DNA of 64,000 nt from Scedosporium boydii (Eukaryota; Ascomycota; Sordariomycetes; Microascales; Microascaceae): the NCBI GenBank assembly GCA_002221725.1, contig NJFT01000004.1:410524-474523 (forward strand), in the 5' to 3' direction. Under the pieces are notes generated by a model that saw only the letters and a list, made by a program, of their open reading frames with translations, had not been told where the DNA came from and ran no database searches. A program made the position numbers and the translations under genes. This document shows, one piece after another, positions 25,331 through 37,731 of the stretch. Position 1 is the stretch's first letter; every line of letters starts with the position of its first letter.

Positions 25331-26888
25331 ATGACTTCGATATTAACGAGTCGGCAAGCGGAGGAACTGTAAGTAGCATACCCTAGATGAGGGATACCAC
25401 CGAAAGCTCCTGGTCGTAACTGACGCTGTTTTCCTAGACACAGGTCGATCATCGCATACCTGTCGGCGAATAACTTACCGAATGCTGCCGCTTCCCTACG
25501 GGCCGAGTTAGGCCTTGGGGAGAATGTTTTCGATGAGGCAACTGCGAAGAAATACGAAACATTGTTGGAGAAGAAATGGACGAGTATAGCTCGGTTACAG
25601 AAGAAGGCACGCCCGCACTCCTCGTTCCCGTTCAGCCTACCACACTTGACCTCAACTGTTGTAGTGATGTCTAACCGGCATTCGGTCACAGATTATGGAC
25701 CTCGAGTCCCGAAACATGGCATTGCAATCTGAGCTTGACAGTGCCATGCCGACTACTCTCTCTCGGCGTAACCAGGACCCCGCTTCTTGGCTCCCCAGAC
25801 ACCCTCCTCGACATTCTCTGGAATCTCACAGGGATACCATTAACTGCGTCGCATTCCATCCAGTCTTCTCGTCAGTAGCCTCCGGCTCTGATGATTGCAC
25901 AATCAAGATCTGGGATTGGGAACTCGGCGATCTGGAAAGGACAATTAAAGGCCACACAAGAGCAATACTGGATGTCGACTATGGTGGCCCAAGAGCCGGG
26001 ATTCTCCTAGCATCTTGTAGTTCTGATCTGACTATAAAGTTATGGGACCCCGCGGACGGTTACAAGAACATTCGGACACTGCTCGGCCATGACCATAGTA
26101 TTAGCGCGGTCCGTTTTATTCGTTCTGGAGCTGCTGGCTCACCATCATCAGGAAACCTTCTTGTCAGCGCGGGCAAAGACCAGACGCTAAGGATTTGGGA
26201 CGTTACCACTGGGTATTGCGTTAGGACGCTACACGGCCATACCGGTTGGGTGCGAGATGTGTGCCCCTCATCGGACGGGCAATTCCTCTTATCCACAGGC
26301 AACGACCAAACTCTTCGGTTATGGGATATTTCTACGCCGAGTCCAGAGAATAAGCTGACAATGGTCGGCCATGATAACGTTATTCAGTGCTGTGCGTTTG
26401 CACCGCCGTCTTCATACCAATATCTCGCCTCATTGGCCGGATTAAAGAAGTCACCGCCTACCACCAGCACTGCAGAGTTCATGGCGACGGGCTCGCGTGA
26501 CAAGACCATCAAGCTGTGGGACTCTCGGGGGGCTTGCCTCAAGACACTCGAGGGCCACGACAATTGGGTGAGTGCTCTTGCATTTCATCCCGGGGGCAAG
26601 TATCTCCTTTCCGTGGGAGATGACAAGACACTACGGTGTTGGGACCTAAGCCAAGAAGGAAAATGTGTCAAGGTTCTAGGAGATGCACATGATCATTTTA
26701 TCACTTGTCTGCGGTGGGCCCCAGGGAATGTGAAGGATGCGGTTAATGGTACGGCTGCCCCAGCACCGAGCGGGGAGGGGAATGGAACACCGAAGAAGGG
26801 AACCGGGGCGGGAACCTCCGATATACAGATTCGCTGCGTCATCGCAACAGGCAGCGTGGATATGACATTGAGGATTTTTACAAACTAA
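25331..26888 (+). CDS. nudF: nuclear distribution protein nudF/PAC1 (LIS1 homologue)
   Basis: Exons 25331-25368, 25438-25606 and 25692-26888 give 467 aa. The N-terminal LisH segment (about residues 8-40) starts [21 protein letters not shown] short coiled coil (about 60-90) and seven WD40 repeats follow (about 110-465; WD-type endings at IKIWDWE, IKLWDP, LRIWDV, LRLWDI, IKLWDS, LRCWDL, LRIFTN). LIS1 proteins bind cytoplasmic dynein and, with nudE, regulate nuclear migration along microtubules. The first intron is canonical (gtaagt..tag). The second (25607-25691) needs a GC donor (AAG|gcacgc) with a good gtctaac branch site; this keeps the conserved join QKKIMDLESR. A Gly/Pro/Ala-rich insert lies between the last two WD blades. 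Convergent with the ATPase gene, 165 bp between stops. Confidence 0.95.
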
Positions 26889-27053
26889 GTGAGCAAAACG
26901 TCTGAATGCCACGCCTCGAGACAGTGGGCGAATGGGGGAGTTGTACTATAATCACAGAGCAGCACCTGTTCAGTCTTAACGCAAGTCCCCTATGTTGATG
27001 ATATATTTATTCTACACCGATCAGATATCTACACCCTTGCTTAGCATTCCAAG

Positions 27054-30000
27054 CTAATCTTTCGAGACCCGGCTTCTCCCTCCCGACTCCCCCGTGTCCG
27101 TTCTACTAAAGCTCTTCCAACTCTTGAAACTGGTAGCCGTCATTGTCCTCATAAAACTCTTGCCACCCTCCACCTCCCCACCTTGTTTGAAAATACCAGT
27201 CTTGACTGGATGATCCTCTAGAAGATGCCAAGTCCGCTTGATGAATTTCCAAGTTTCCACGCCCACGACGTACAGCAAAGTAAATCCAACGACCACACCC
27301 CATTCCCAGCTAATAGAGGTGTGCTTGAAAACGCTGGTGTTGAGATGCGGGATATACACGACTGGAAAAACTGACAGTGCGGCAATGGTAACAGACCAAA
27401 AGAGGAAGGGATTTGAATAAAGATCCTCGAAGAGAGGAAATTTCCGACTGTCATTGGGATGAAGGCGGAATAAAGACCTTCGGAGGTCCTTGAACTCCCA
27501 AGCGGAAACCAGTATGAGCCAAGTGAGTTCCGCAAAAACGGCTGCACGGGCTCGGAAGACCGCATGGCATGAATCTGAATAGTGCCTGTTGCAGTCAACG
27601 CCAAGATTACCGTTGTTTGCCCCATAGACGACAATCACGAATGTGACCAAGGTAAGAACACCCATGATAACACCGTACACCATCATATCGGCCAAAATCT
27701 GATTTGTGAAAACTCCCCTGTTCTTGTTATGGGGAGGTTTTGACATGACGTTCCTTGCAGCTGCCTCGCGCCCAAGACCAAACGCAGGAAATGACGAAGT
27801 GATCATGTTGATCCAAAGAATTTCGAGAGGAGAAATGGGGAAAACCGAGTAACCAGAATCATCGCGGAATGCCAATCCCGCGACGAGCAAGATAACCTCC
27901 CCAACGTTTGAACTCAGCAAATGAAGGACGAATTTCTGGATATTATCAAACATGCGACGGCCTTCGCGGATCCCGGCCACGATGGAATTGAACTTGTCAT
28001 CAGCCAGGACGATCTTGGACGCCGATTTTGCCACATCCGAACCAGATCCCATGGCGATGCCCACATCCGCCCGAGAGAGCGACGGAGCGTCATTGACGCC
28101 ATCGCCTGTCATAGCCATAAAGGCGTTTCTGCGACGAAGGGCTTCGATCATGCGAGTCTTGGTATCGGGAGCGCAGCGAGCGATCACCAGCGGAAGCTCA
28201 TCTAATGCATCTATCTCCTCATCCGTCATCTTGTCAAAGTCGGTCGCGATCTGGACAATGGAGGCTGCTGTAGCCGCCGGGAGGGTGGACAAGTTTTTGG
28301 GGATGATGCCAACCTCCTTGGCAATAGCCTTCGCAGTCTCCGGATGATCGCCCGTCAGCATGTGTACCCTTATTCCAGCCGAGGAGCACTCCGAAATAGA
28401 TGGCTTGGTTTCACGACGGGGCGGGTCATAGATTCCAGCCAAGCCAAGAAGGGTAAGGTTGCTCTCGACCTCTCGACGCAGGGCTTCGTCGGCGGCGTCG
28501 GATTCTGGCGACTGGCGGAGGGTGAATTTGCCGTTCCATTCACGGTAGGCCAGGGCAAGCACTCGCTGACCCTGTGAGGCCAATCTCGTGGTTTGCTCCA
28601 TCACTTCAAGCTTCACGTCCTCGGTGAGATCCTGTTGATTGTCCCCGAACCCGATAAACTGACAGAGCTCGAGGATCCTTTCCACTGCACCTTTACAGAA
28701 CACAACGCTATTTTTATCACCAATGACCTCTTCCCCATCTTCCGGGGGGTCGTAAATGACGGACATGCGCTTAACGGAGCTGTCGAAAGGGAATTCGGCT
28801 AGTTCCTTCCAGCCTGAAGAAACCAAGCCCTTCTTTCCAAGATCGAAGCGGTGAGCGAATACCTGTAGGGCTATCTCAGTCGGTTCGCCGGTGGTTTGCC
28901 AGCGAGACAGCAGTTCATCGTATCTCACCGTCGCAAGGTTACACAGGGCGGACGAAAGGAGAAAGCACCGAAGCCCTGGGGTTACTTCTGCCACACCATC
29001 AGTAGTCGACGGATCTGGCCGCTTCGGATTGAGCTTCTCGGCCGGCACATCGAATGTCAAAGCAGCGGCGCTTCTTTCCTGGTCAAAGTCCCTTTTTTCA
29101 GGTTCGGCCTCTTTGGGCTCGTCCTTGATCACCTGGTAGGTTACTTTTCCTTCGGTGGGATCGGCGGGATGGCGGGTTTCTCGAACGCTATATAAATGGT
29201 TCATCGGTAGCCATGCAGTCCGAACAATCATGGCACCCTGGGTCAAGGTCCCCGTCTTATCCGAACAGATGTTGGTGACGCCCCCTAGGGCTTCGAGCGC
29301 GGATAAATCACGGACGACGACGTTAGCCTTACTCATCACAGAAACTGCAACCACCATAGTAATCGTGAGAACACTAAAGAGAGAACTAAGAGTCAATATG
29401 GCTCGAATGGTGTGATTGAGGCTCAAATGCTTTGGGGTGGGGGGGCGGTGGGGCAACTCACGCTACAAGTGATTCGGGGATAATCGCAATACCCAAGGAA
29501 GTAGCATAGATGACTACTTCAGTAGGGACATGGAAGCGATTCACAGCGAAGACAACAACAGCCAGAAGGAGGGCACATGCGAAGAGAATGTACGCTAGCC
29601 AGGCCAGTTTCCGTTGGAGGGGGGTTCCCGTCGTCAGGCCTAAAAACTTGCCCATGGCATCATACGTGCGCTTGACAAAGCCGACAACCGGCTGCCTCTT
29701 ACCGTACTTTCTCCAGTTCATCGATCTTCCGGCTTTGCGATGCTTCTTGGTGGTGGAGGCAGCAATCTTGCCCACCTCAGTAACCATGCCAGTCGCAATG
29801 ACAATGCCTCGGCCTCGGCCTTTTTTCACAATTGTGGTGGCATACGCAATGTTGATGCGGTCACCAATACCTACTTGGTCTTCAGAGGTAGCGGGACTTT
29901 TAGTGCCGGGGATGGCAATGTCATTGGCGATAGTTTTCTCTACTGGGACAGCTTCGCCAGTCAGAGATGATTCGTCGCACGAGAGATTCATAGCCTCGAA

Positions 30001-30617
30001 AAGGCGGAGATCGGCCGGAATTGTGTCTCCCATTTTCAGAAGAACGATGTCGCCAGGCACCACATCTGCACTTTTGTGAGTTAGCATGAAGAGAATGGTG
30101 CTGAGGATAGAGAGCCAATTCGAGAGCAGTTGGCAGCGTCGATGTAGCCTACTTTGGAATGATAGCAGTGTTGCCATTGCGGAGCACGGTCGCGCTGGGG
30201 GATGACAAGGCCCGCAATGCATCCATACGCTTCTCTGCGCGATATTCCTGCCAGAACCCAATAACAACATTGAGAATGATAACAAAAGTCACCACGCCGC
30301 CTTCGATCCAGTCCTGGAAGGAATAACTGAGAACCATGACGAACACCAAGACCTGTGATAGAAGCGTTAGCCCTGTGGAGGCGAGCAGACGATGGTGGCG
30401 CATTGCTCCATACCAAAATCATGGCATTGAGCAGCTGCTTGCTCAATATAGTGTACCAGGCGACCCCGCCCCCGACGTCGAGCTCATTGGGAGGATATGT
30501 TCGTTGGAGCTCCGCAACTTGGTTCGAGAGAAGGCCCTCTTCGACATCAGTGCCGAGAATGTCGACAGTTTCCGATATAGTTAAGAGGAAGGGATGCTTT
30601 GGGTACTCGACAGACAT
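27054..30617 (-). CDS. ENA: ENA-type (IID) sodium/potassium efflux P-type ATPase
   Basis: Exons 30414-30617, 30153-30352, 29462-30070 and 27054-29373 give 1110 aa, the usual size. Introns are GT-AG (61, 82 and 88 nt). Motifs: N-terminal cation-ATPase domain (PPNELDVGGG), actuator loop LTGEAVPVEK, TM4 IPESLVAVLTIT, phosphorylation site DKTGTLTQG with Asp near residue 375, nucleotide-binding FCKGAVERI, hinge TGDGVNDAPS, and six C-terminal membrane segments. Fungal ENA pumps expel Na+ or K+ at the plasma membrane and support salt and alkaline tolerance. The alternative is a Ca-ATPase; the N-terminus and the TM4 context fit ENA better. It has about 2 kb of divergent upstream DNA shared with the KH-like gene. 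Confidence 0.92.
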
Positions 30618-32651
30618 AGTTGCAAGCGAGCTCCCCCTTCCTTGCTCAGGTCGGGGCTCAGGGTAGATAAAACAAGTGAAGCAGTATGGGCTAGATTACA
30701 TGCGAGACCGGGGGTCTTGAAAGCATCAAGGTTGATCCAGGTCAGGTGTCGGATGCTGTGATTGAGCGGCGATCAGAGCAGGACGACGTGAGGGCAGCAT
30801 CTCCCTTTTATAGGCGTACAGGTCATATACTCTCCACCAGCGCCAAGATTTCGTCTTCTTCCAACATCTCCTGAGGTCAAAGGTTATGAAGATGTGCGGT
30901 GAGCTTTAAACCTTAAGCCTAGAATACACTCGAAGGACATGCAGCACGCCCACATGAGATGGGTTGCTCGACTTTCCAATTGGCCTGTATGATGTGATTC
31001 CATCCCGATGCCAAGGTGAGCTTGTGGAGCCTAAAGCCTTGGCTCCCAGCGGCTGCAGTTCAGTACCAACCATGTTTCGAGGGGCCTATCGCACCGGGCC
31101 TCAAAATGTTCGAAATCTCTTGGCCGCGACATACTAAGCGGGGGTATATACGGTGGTACTACCAGAAAAGTCGAAAGAAATTTTTTCATGAGGGCACTGA
31201 GACCGGGGTAAACCTACCAAACTCGGCTATCGAGTGAGATGAGGTTGACGAAAAACACTGATTGGAGCACCGCGCCAACAACTGAGAGAGCAGAGAGGAG
31301 AAGGGAGAAGGGGTTCCGGAGCCCCGGAGGAGATCTGAACTAGACTTCCTGGATGAGATGTACATCAAATCCTCAAGAGGGTGGTCCAACCAAGGTGGAT
31401 TGCTTCGTCTAGAAGATGATTTGGTTGAGGTCTTATAAAGTTCGATTGAGGTCAACTTGCAAAACCAAGGTCCCTGCTTCGGCAATGGCAACGTGGGGTA
31501 AGATGGCGGGAGGTGTATCCAAGGCCTAACAGGGGCCAAATTTGACTTGGAACGGGGGACTAGTGGGGGGCGGGGCAATAGCATGCCAGGTCTTGGCACT
31601 AATGAAGTACGAAGTGGTGTACTTGTACCTTGGTAAGACATCGATCAATCGAGCAATTGATGGTTGTTTGATAGATTATGAGGGGGATCAAAGAGGGCCC
31701 TCCTTGAACCCAGGCCTTTTCGTTTCCCCAATATCATCAATTGATAGATATATTGTACTTCGGTAACGCCATGGTAGAAGCATCCACTATCACCCTCCAC
31801 TCATACCCGCTTAACGCTATTATTACCTGGAGGTAATTGGTAATCTAGAATCTAATGTTTAAATGTCACGGAACAATTGTCGTAGTTTAATCGCAGACTT
31901 AATAAATTAATAAGCTTAACACCACATCAATGTCAATATACAATCGTAGTTGCATGGACTTTGACTTATTCGTTGTGTTGCTGCCCATCATCGTCGTTTT
32001 CTCTCATCCGGCTGGACTTACCAAAGGGGGAACCACCTGTGTACACAGTTGCCTCGACCAACCCCAAGGCTTAACCCTCGTTAAATGGCCGTAATAAACA
32101 TCAAATATTTCGACTGAATTATTCTGGATTATTTCAATCTTGGAGGATGTATCCTAATTCTCCATCTCGGAAACGAAAATCTGGATCATATGTCGGAGCC
32201 CTCCCGTGTTGCCTTGCAAGGCGAATAATTGAGCCAGCGTTTGACTGTTTCAGTGTTGGTATACTCCAATCGCCTGTGGTTGTCATAGATCAATGCCGAT
32301 CGTTGTTTTCCTAGCGAATATGGCTGTTGCCATGATATCCTGAGGCGCTTGATCGATGTGTTTGGCCAATGTCCGGATTGTCACAATTGTGTCTTGCCAG
32401 CCTAGCGTCGCCTGGAGAAGCTTCGTCAATGACTCCTCGGGGGAAGGAGCTCTCCAATACTCGACCCCCTTCAACCGGAAACCTCAACCCCATGTCCCGA
32501 CTTGTCCATTGCCCAACGCTCTGGTAACATGATGATGTCCCATCCGATGTTCCACGAAAATCCCGTCTAACTTAATCAGATAGATCCCTATTCCACCCAA
32601 CCCCTTCCTTAGCCACACAGCAAAGGACCATTTGGTGTAGCCATCCTGGAA
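30618..32651. other. 2-kb divergent intergenic region
   Basis: Lies between the divergently transcribed ATPase and the KH-like gene. Only short frames without recognisable homology. GC is normal to about 31,800, then somewhat AT-richer. The length is generous for this segment and would fit regulated expression of an ion pump, but I identify no specific factor site with confidence. Confidence 0.45.
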
Positions 32652-34370
32652 ATGGCCCAGCGTAAGCTCGGGGAAGCCCAGGTTCCTCTCTTCGGGAGCA
32701 GAGAATTCCGATTCTCTCCGGGTTCCGGAACACAAGAAGAATCTCAGATGGCTCTTGCAGGTGCTAGCAATCAGCGTCGCCTCGACTTCACACGCACAGG
32801 CCGCGCAGCTCGATTGACCGTACGTCGAGGACCTTGAGGATTCGAACGTTCAGATATATCTCCAACCACGAGCTAATCAAGATGGTATTTCAGGTGCACT
32901 TAATTCTTCCTAGAAACGCCAAGATGCCCCTGGCTCTATCAGATGAGTCACTTGCCACGTTCGACGAATTACGCAAATCATGTGGTGTGGAGATTCGTGG
33001 AGAAAGATCAAACACTGTGATTTGCATCACAGGAAGCTCTCCGACTCATGTGCGAGCGGCAATACATGGAATAAATCATTCTATCCATGGTCTCAAAGTT
33101 GAGGAAGCAAGCGGTCGCCAGAGGCTCCTCGTCCAACCCCTAGCGTTCTCCTCGCTGTCACACGGCAAAATCGTGCTCCATCCTCCAAAGGGACCTGATG
33201 GGGGAGGAAGGCGGCCAATCCTCTGCCCAGGAGACCCGGATGCCGAACCTGGCGTAATTGAGCAAATTACCATGGAGCAACACAAGGAAAAGATTTATGG
33301 CCTTTTTCGAGACTCCATGGACTCACTCCAGACAACACACTGTGAATTGCACATGGGAATAAATTTCGGTGCCGTCAAACTCTTCCAGCGAGAGATCGAC
33401 CAGGTGGAATTTGATATACGCCAGTTTGTCGAGCTCGCGAATCATGTCCCTGGCCGAACAATAGCCAGGCTAGATACCAGGTATTATGCAAATTCTTGCG
33501 AAAAATCTCTTCTTGCAGTTTTGAAGACTGGTCGGACTAACCAGACCTGCGGATAGGATTGGTGACGATGCTACCGGGTTTGCCCTCGCGCGCCTCTTCA
33601 TCTTGTACTTCATGCCCAACACCTCTGAGGATGACCTCCCGGATGTGCTTCGTCGGCACACGGATTACTCACTTTGGTTCCAGATGCAGGACCAGAGAGT
33701 AGAAGCCGATATTGCCCGCATTAAGACTGGAGGTGAACCTCGTTGGTATACGTCAAGCTCACGAGTTGTTCGCCGAGGTTGGAAGAGGCTTGATATCCTT
33801 TCCGCAAGCCCGGACAAGTAAGTAAAGACTCCCATTTGCTATGACGGTATGGAGCTAACGCAGCGTTCTTCGAGGTTATATGACTGGAATTTCAATATCC
33901 TTGCTCGCGACTCGACTTCAGCCATGCCTCCGTGGGTGTCTGGACTGCAGCAATGTATAAAATTAAGCGATCGGCCGAGCGATTCTTTCGATTTGCAAGG
34001 TCCGCGTTTGGATGTCACACCAACGCCGAATATCCCTTGTCAAATCGAGGATACGGTTCTTCGGACATCGTTCAGGTTGCCGTATCCAGGCACATCGTGT
34101 GTTCTCAATGTTGAAACCACGAGACGATGGGCCGGTACCAACACTCGGCCACCCCCGACCATATCCTGCACAGTCTCCCTGCACGGAGCAGAGTGGGATG
34201 AGCAAATGAATAGCGGCATGGAGGGGATGCAGTTAAAAGACCGGGCCATCCTATCCCTCACCAGAAACTGTCAGGACCTGAAATCTAGCTTCATGGAATT
34301 ACTCGACCGTGCTCTTGGAGTTCAGGAGATTTTGAACCAGGGTGAATTGACCGGTTCTGGATTGCTTTAA
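32652..34370 (+). CDS. uncharacterised protein with a KH-like region
   Basis: Proposed exons 32652-32819, 32894-33480, 33527-33817 and 33875-34370 give 513 aa. Residues about 57-125 (from VHLILPRNAKMPL to VICITGSSPTHVRAAIHGI) resemble a KH fold, with an alternating hydrophobic core and a GSSPTHV turn. The rest has no family that I recognise; a conserved-looking block RIGDDATGFALARLF starts exon 3. Introns 1 and 3 have good donors (gtacgt, gtaagt) and branch sites. Intron 2 (46 nt) is the weakest: it is required to restore the frame but has a poor acceptor (ttgaag). The start is the first ATG in the frame; additional upstream exons cannot be excluded. Convergent with the prefoldin gene. Confidence 0.6.
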
Positions 34371-34621
34371 GGTCAATTAGCAAAACGAGGCCCGCACACT
34401 GATGAGCCCGAGGCATTGCTGGGCTGCAGAGCACCTCGATAACTGGAGACTCGGGGTTACGTTCAAGAGATTCACGAAAGGACGGTAGCTTAAAGATCAA
34501 GATTTTCACCGACATGAACCTGTGATCAAATCCAAACCGTTCGAGTGACATTCCGCACGTTCCGTCTCGCAAGCTTTTGTATTTATTATGTATTTACTGG
34601 GAAGACTGGAGCATCCTTTTC

Positions 34622-35308
34622 CTAATGACTTTTCGGGAAATGAGTAACGACTATACTTGGAGGGCAATAATCTGGGGTCCTACCTTCGTCTACCACCTGG
34701 GCGTTTGCAGTCTTCCGCTGCAGGATGGCCTCCAGCTCCTGCAGTGTCTTCGAGAGCTCATCCGATCTTGACTTGTAGAAATCCTTGGCCTCATTCGCAG
34801 CCTACCAAAGCCTGAGAGTCAGCTACCTCCACAAAAAATAAAAAATAAAAATAAGGGCAAACAGGAAGACTCATGGACAACCTTCTCCACTAGGTATCCC
34901 GTGCCTATATCTACAATCACCCTGTCACCTCGCGGTATTTCCCCCCGGACGTAAAGTGAGTTAGTTAGGGGTACTAGAACCGATTGGACATCTACGCTCC
35001 ATTTGTTAGTAACACTGGGGGGTCTTTGTGCAGTCCCAAAAACCTGAGTTAAGGCGTACCCGCCGAGGTTTTAGACCTCGCCTCTACACAGCGGAGGCAT
35101 TCCATGAATTTTGCTTGCGCTGCATGCAACTGAGCGAATGATGTCCCTAGGTGATCGAGTTCTCCTTCAATCTGCTTTTTCACCTGGGAGAGCTGCTGGG
35201 TATCCAACGTATCGAGGTTGACTAGAAAAGCACAGCTGCCTGTAAGGATTATGTCGTGCCGTGATCTTGGAGCATGTTCATACCGGCTTCTGTTTTCTGC
35301 GCTGCCAT
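34622..35308 (-). CDS. GIM5: prefoldin subunit 5 (GIM5)
   Basis: Missed by single-frame ORFs because it is spread over four exons: 35284-35308, 35060-35221, 34882-34991 and 34622-34801, 158 aa. The first helix carries LDTQQLSQVKKQIEGELDHL and FAQLHAAQAKFMECL; the beta-hairpin region carries SVLVPLTNSLYVRGEIP and VDIGTGYLVEK; the second helix carries AKDFYKSRSDELSKTLQELE. This is the alpha-type prefoldin layout. Prefoldin is a hexamer that hands nascent actin and tubulin to the CCT chaperonin. All introns are GT-AG (62, 68 and 80 nt). The last ~22 residues after QVVDEG (Pro-rich, ending at TAG 34622-34624) do not look like the family; a further intron starting gtagga at that point may be missed. 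Confidence 0.85.
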
Positions 35309-35642
35309 TTTGATTCGATTCCTCCGAGGTATCAATTCTCGTTGTTGGGGATTCAGGAAGGTGGACAGAGGGTATTGGGAGAAACCAGGCAGGACAGGTG
35401 GTCAGGCTGCTGAGTTAGCGTGGGACTACGACATTGAATCGTCCTCTTGCTTTGTCGACTCGCAAATACGTAATATTGCATGAGTATTTGAATCCCCAAA
35501 CCAATCACCATCAAAGTTTGTCCAGGCGATCCATGGCCGACCATGGTTTCACGCACAATCCACTTTCGGCCCTTGACAATCGAAGAACATGTCGGTTTTT
35601 TTATTGATTAAGATGGATTTGAATATGAGAAAATTATTAGAT
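35309..35642. other. short intergenic region
   Basis: 333 bp between the 5' end of prefoldin subunit 5 and the 3' end of the prolyl-tRNA synthetase gene, both on the minus strand. No other feature recognised. Confidence 0.5.
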
Positions 35643-37731
35643 TTACCCCAGCTTACTTAATAGGTCGTGTATATACTGGGGAAGCTCCTCTCGCGCAACA
35701 ATTTCCTTGACCGAGAGCCGTCGACATTGTACTTCGCAAGCACCGGATTCTCTCCAAGCACGTCCGAGGACGATCACCACAGGGTAACCAGTCAGATCGG
35801 CGTCTTTCAGTTTCCATGGCATTGACTCGGATCGGTCGTCGAGGAGCGCATCAACGGGTCCACCCGTAGAGACCATAGGCTGCATGCCGGTAATTGAATC
35901 GTACACTTGTTCGGCCGCTTCGAGAAGATCCGAATCGGGAACAATGATTACTTGGTACGGAGCGATTCTGAGCGGCCAGGCAAGTCCTTTTTCGTCCGAA
36001 AAACCTTCCGCGATGGCACCAATAATTCGTGTGACTCCGACCCCGAAACAGCCCATTTGCATGGATCGCGAGTCAACAGCAGAAGCATCCCGCTGCGCTG
36101 AGGGAACAGCGACCCTGGCCGCCATGGGATCTGAATATCGAGTCCCGAGGTGGAACGTGTGCCCCAACTCGAGGGATTTTACCACTTCAACTGTGCCTGT
36201 CTCACAGCGGGGACATGGGTCGCCGTTCTGGATCCGGACAAGATTTAGCGGGCCACCTAGAGACGACTTTTCCACGAATGATTGTGGTATGTCACAGGTG
36301 CTGGAGGTGCCGGGTGGGAACAAAGGGGGCACCGGCTCATGGCCGTGTCTAATCGCGTCAACTAGGTCTGCAACTCTGAAGTCGATCAGATTCACTAGTT
36401 TTAGAGGGGACGACGGGCTGTTTTTCCAAGCACCACCGCTGAGTGTCTCTACCCAAATCGGCGTAGCATCTTCAATGCTAGTGTCAATATCTGGCACCGA
36501 GGCCTTGACCGCATGGATGTTAATAGGAGAGGTCATCTTATCGCTGGACATATACCAAGCGTTGACGAGAACGGACCGGTCTTTGGAGACGCCCCTCCAA
36601 ACAGCCACAGATGTCCCAGAGACGGGGGTAGATCCTGGCGAGATCGCCGTCTCTGCAACTTCTTCGTTGGCCGAATAGCCACACTCCCGGCAGTTGATAA
36701 TAACGTCCTCGCCCAAGTGAGATGGCATATGGTATTCGTGACTCATGCTGCCACCCATATCACCGCAGCTTGCCTCTGCCACTAGGAATGGTATGTTAAG
36801 GTTGGAAAAAAATTGGACATACGCTTCCCCGACCCGCCGGTAGGTTTCGATGGCAGATGGTAGGTCCAAATCAAACGTGTACAAGTCCTTCATTGTGAAC
36901 TCGCGGGTCCGAAGTAATCCGTGACGAGGCCGAAGCTCATCCCGATACTTTCGTGCTAGACGGGTCAGTCGGCAGTTAGAGGAATCATGCTTGGGATTGC
37001 TTACATATTTGGTAGAGCCTAAGAGGGAGATCTTTATAGGATTGGGTTATCCCGGAAACCATGTGAGTGATCTCCTCCTCATGTGTTGGTGAGAGTAGGA
37101 AGGGGGTATGTTTGCGATCTTCAAATTTGAAGAGCTGTTGCTCGAAATCAGCAATCCCGCCCCGGAAATATGAACAGAAGCTCGCCCTGGAGAAAGAGAG
37201 TGGAAGAAGAGAAGGGGCTGTTTATCTCACCTCCGGGCCGACTTGGTGCAACCGACCGCTGCGCTCCCAGAGTTGTTGAGATGCAATGGACGAGAGCGAA
37301 ACTTTCGAAGCTCCTTGAAATCGGTAAATACAACGAAACTAACCGCCCTGTAGCGGGAGCGGAGGGAAGAATCCAACTCACCTATGCTTCGCATGCTCAT
37401 GTCCAAGAGTCGTTCGATTTTCTCCTGCACCCTCAAACCTAATGGCAAAAGATTGAACGTCCCGATATTCGACTACAAACGAGACCCCATAAGACGAATG
37501 CTAGGCGGTGTTCTGAAGGGAGAGAAGTCCAACCTGTCTGAGATAACCGGCCCGAATGAGCTTGTCGTGACCCGCTGCGAAACCTTTAGTATACAGCAAT
37601 GATTTGCCTAGGAAGGGCGCCGATACCTTCATTGAGAGTCTTTGAGATGCCTCCGGTAGGTTGCCATATCTGGGAGCGCAACGACCGCCCTGGTGCGCCT
37701 GATAGTGAGCTGAAGAGAGCCTAATGGGCAT
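35643..37731 (-). CDS. AIM10: mitochondrial prolyl-tRNA synthetase (bacterial type)
   Basis: Exons 37534-37731, 37382-37472, 37231-37313, 37005-37134 and 35643-36955 give 604 aa. Residues 1-50 are Arg/Ser-rich with few acids, a likely mitochondrial presequence. Class II landmarks: KLIRAGYLRQ and LLPLGLRVQEKIE near motif 1, FLLSPTHEEEIT, motif 2 RPRHGLLRTREFTMKD, motif 3 GCFGVGVTRIIGAIAE, and a C-terminal anticodon-binding domain. CRECG and CPRCE pairs lie in the middle (editing-type) region. The enzyme charges mitochondrial tRNA(Pro). Introns are 61, 68, 96 and 49 nt, GT-AG. Intron 3 ends at caacag, just before the LFKFEDRK block. Head to head with MAK21, 662 bp between starts. Confidence 0.92.

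Noticed and set aside
27914..30079. Long plus-strand ORFs opposite the ENA ATPase (for example 29510-30079)
   Set aside because: They are shadows of the ATPase coding sequence; the minus strand carries all P-type ATPase motifs.
35884..36678. A 264-codon plus-strand ORF
   Set aside because: It is a mirror of the prolyl-tRNA synthetase exon; no independent motif.
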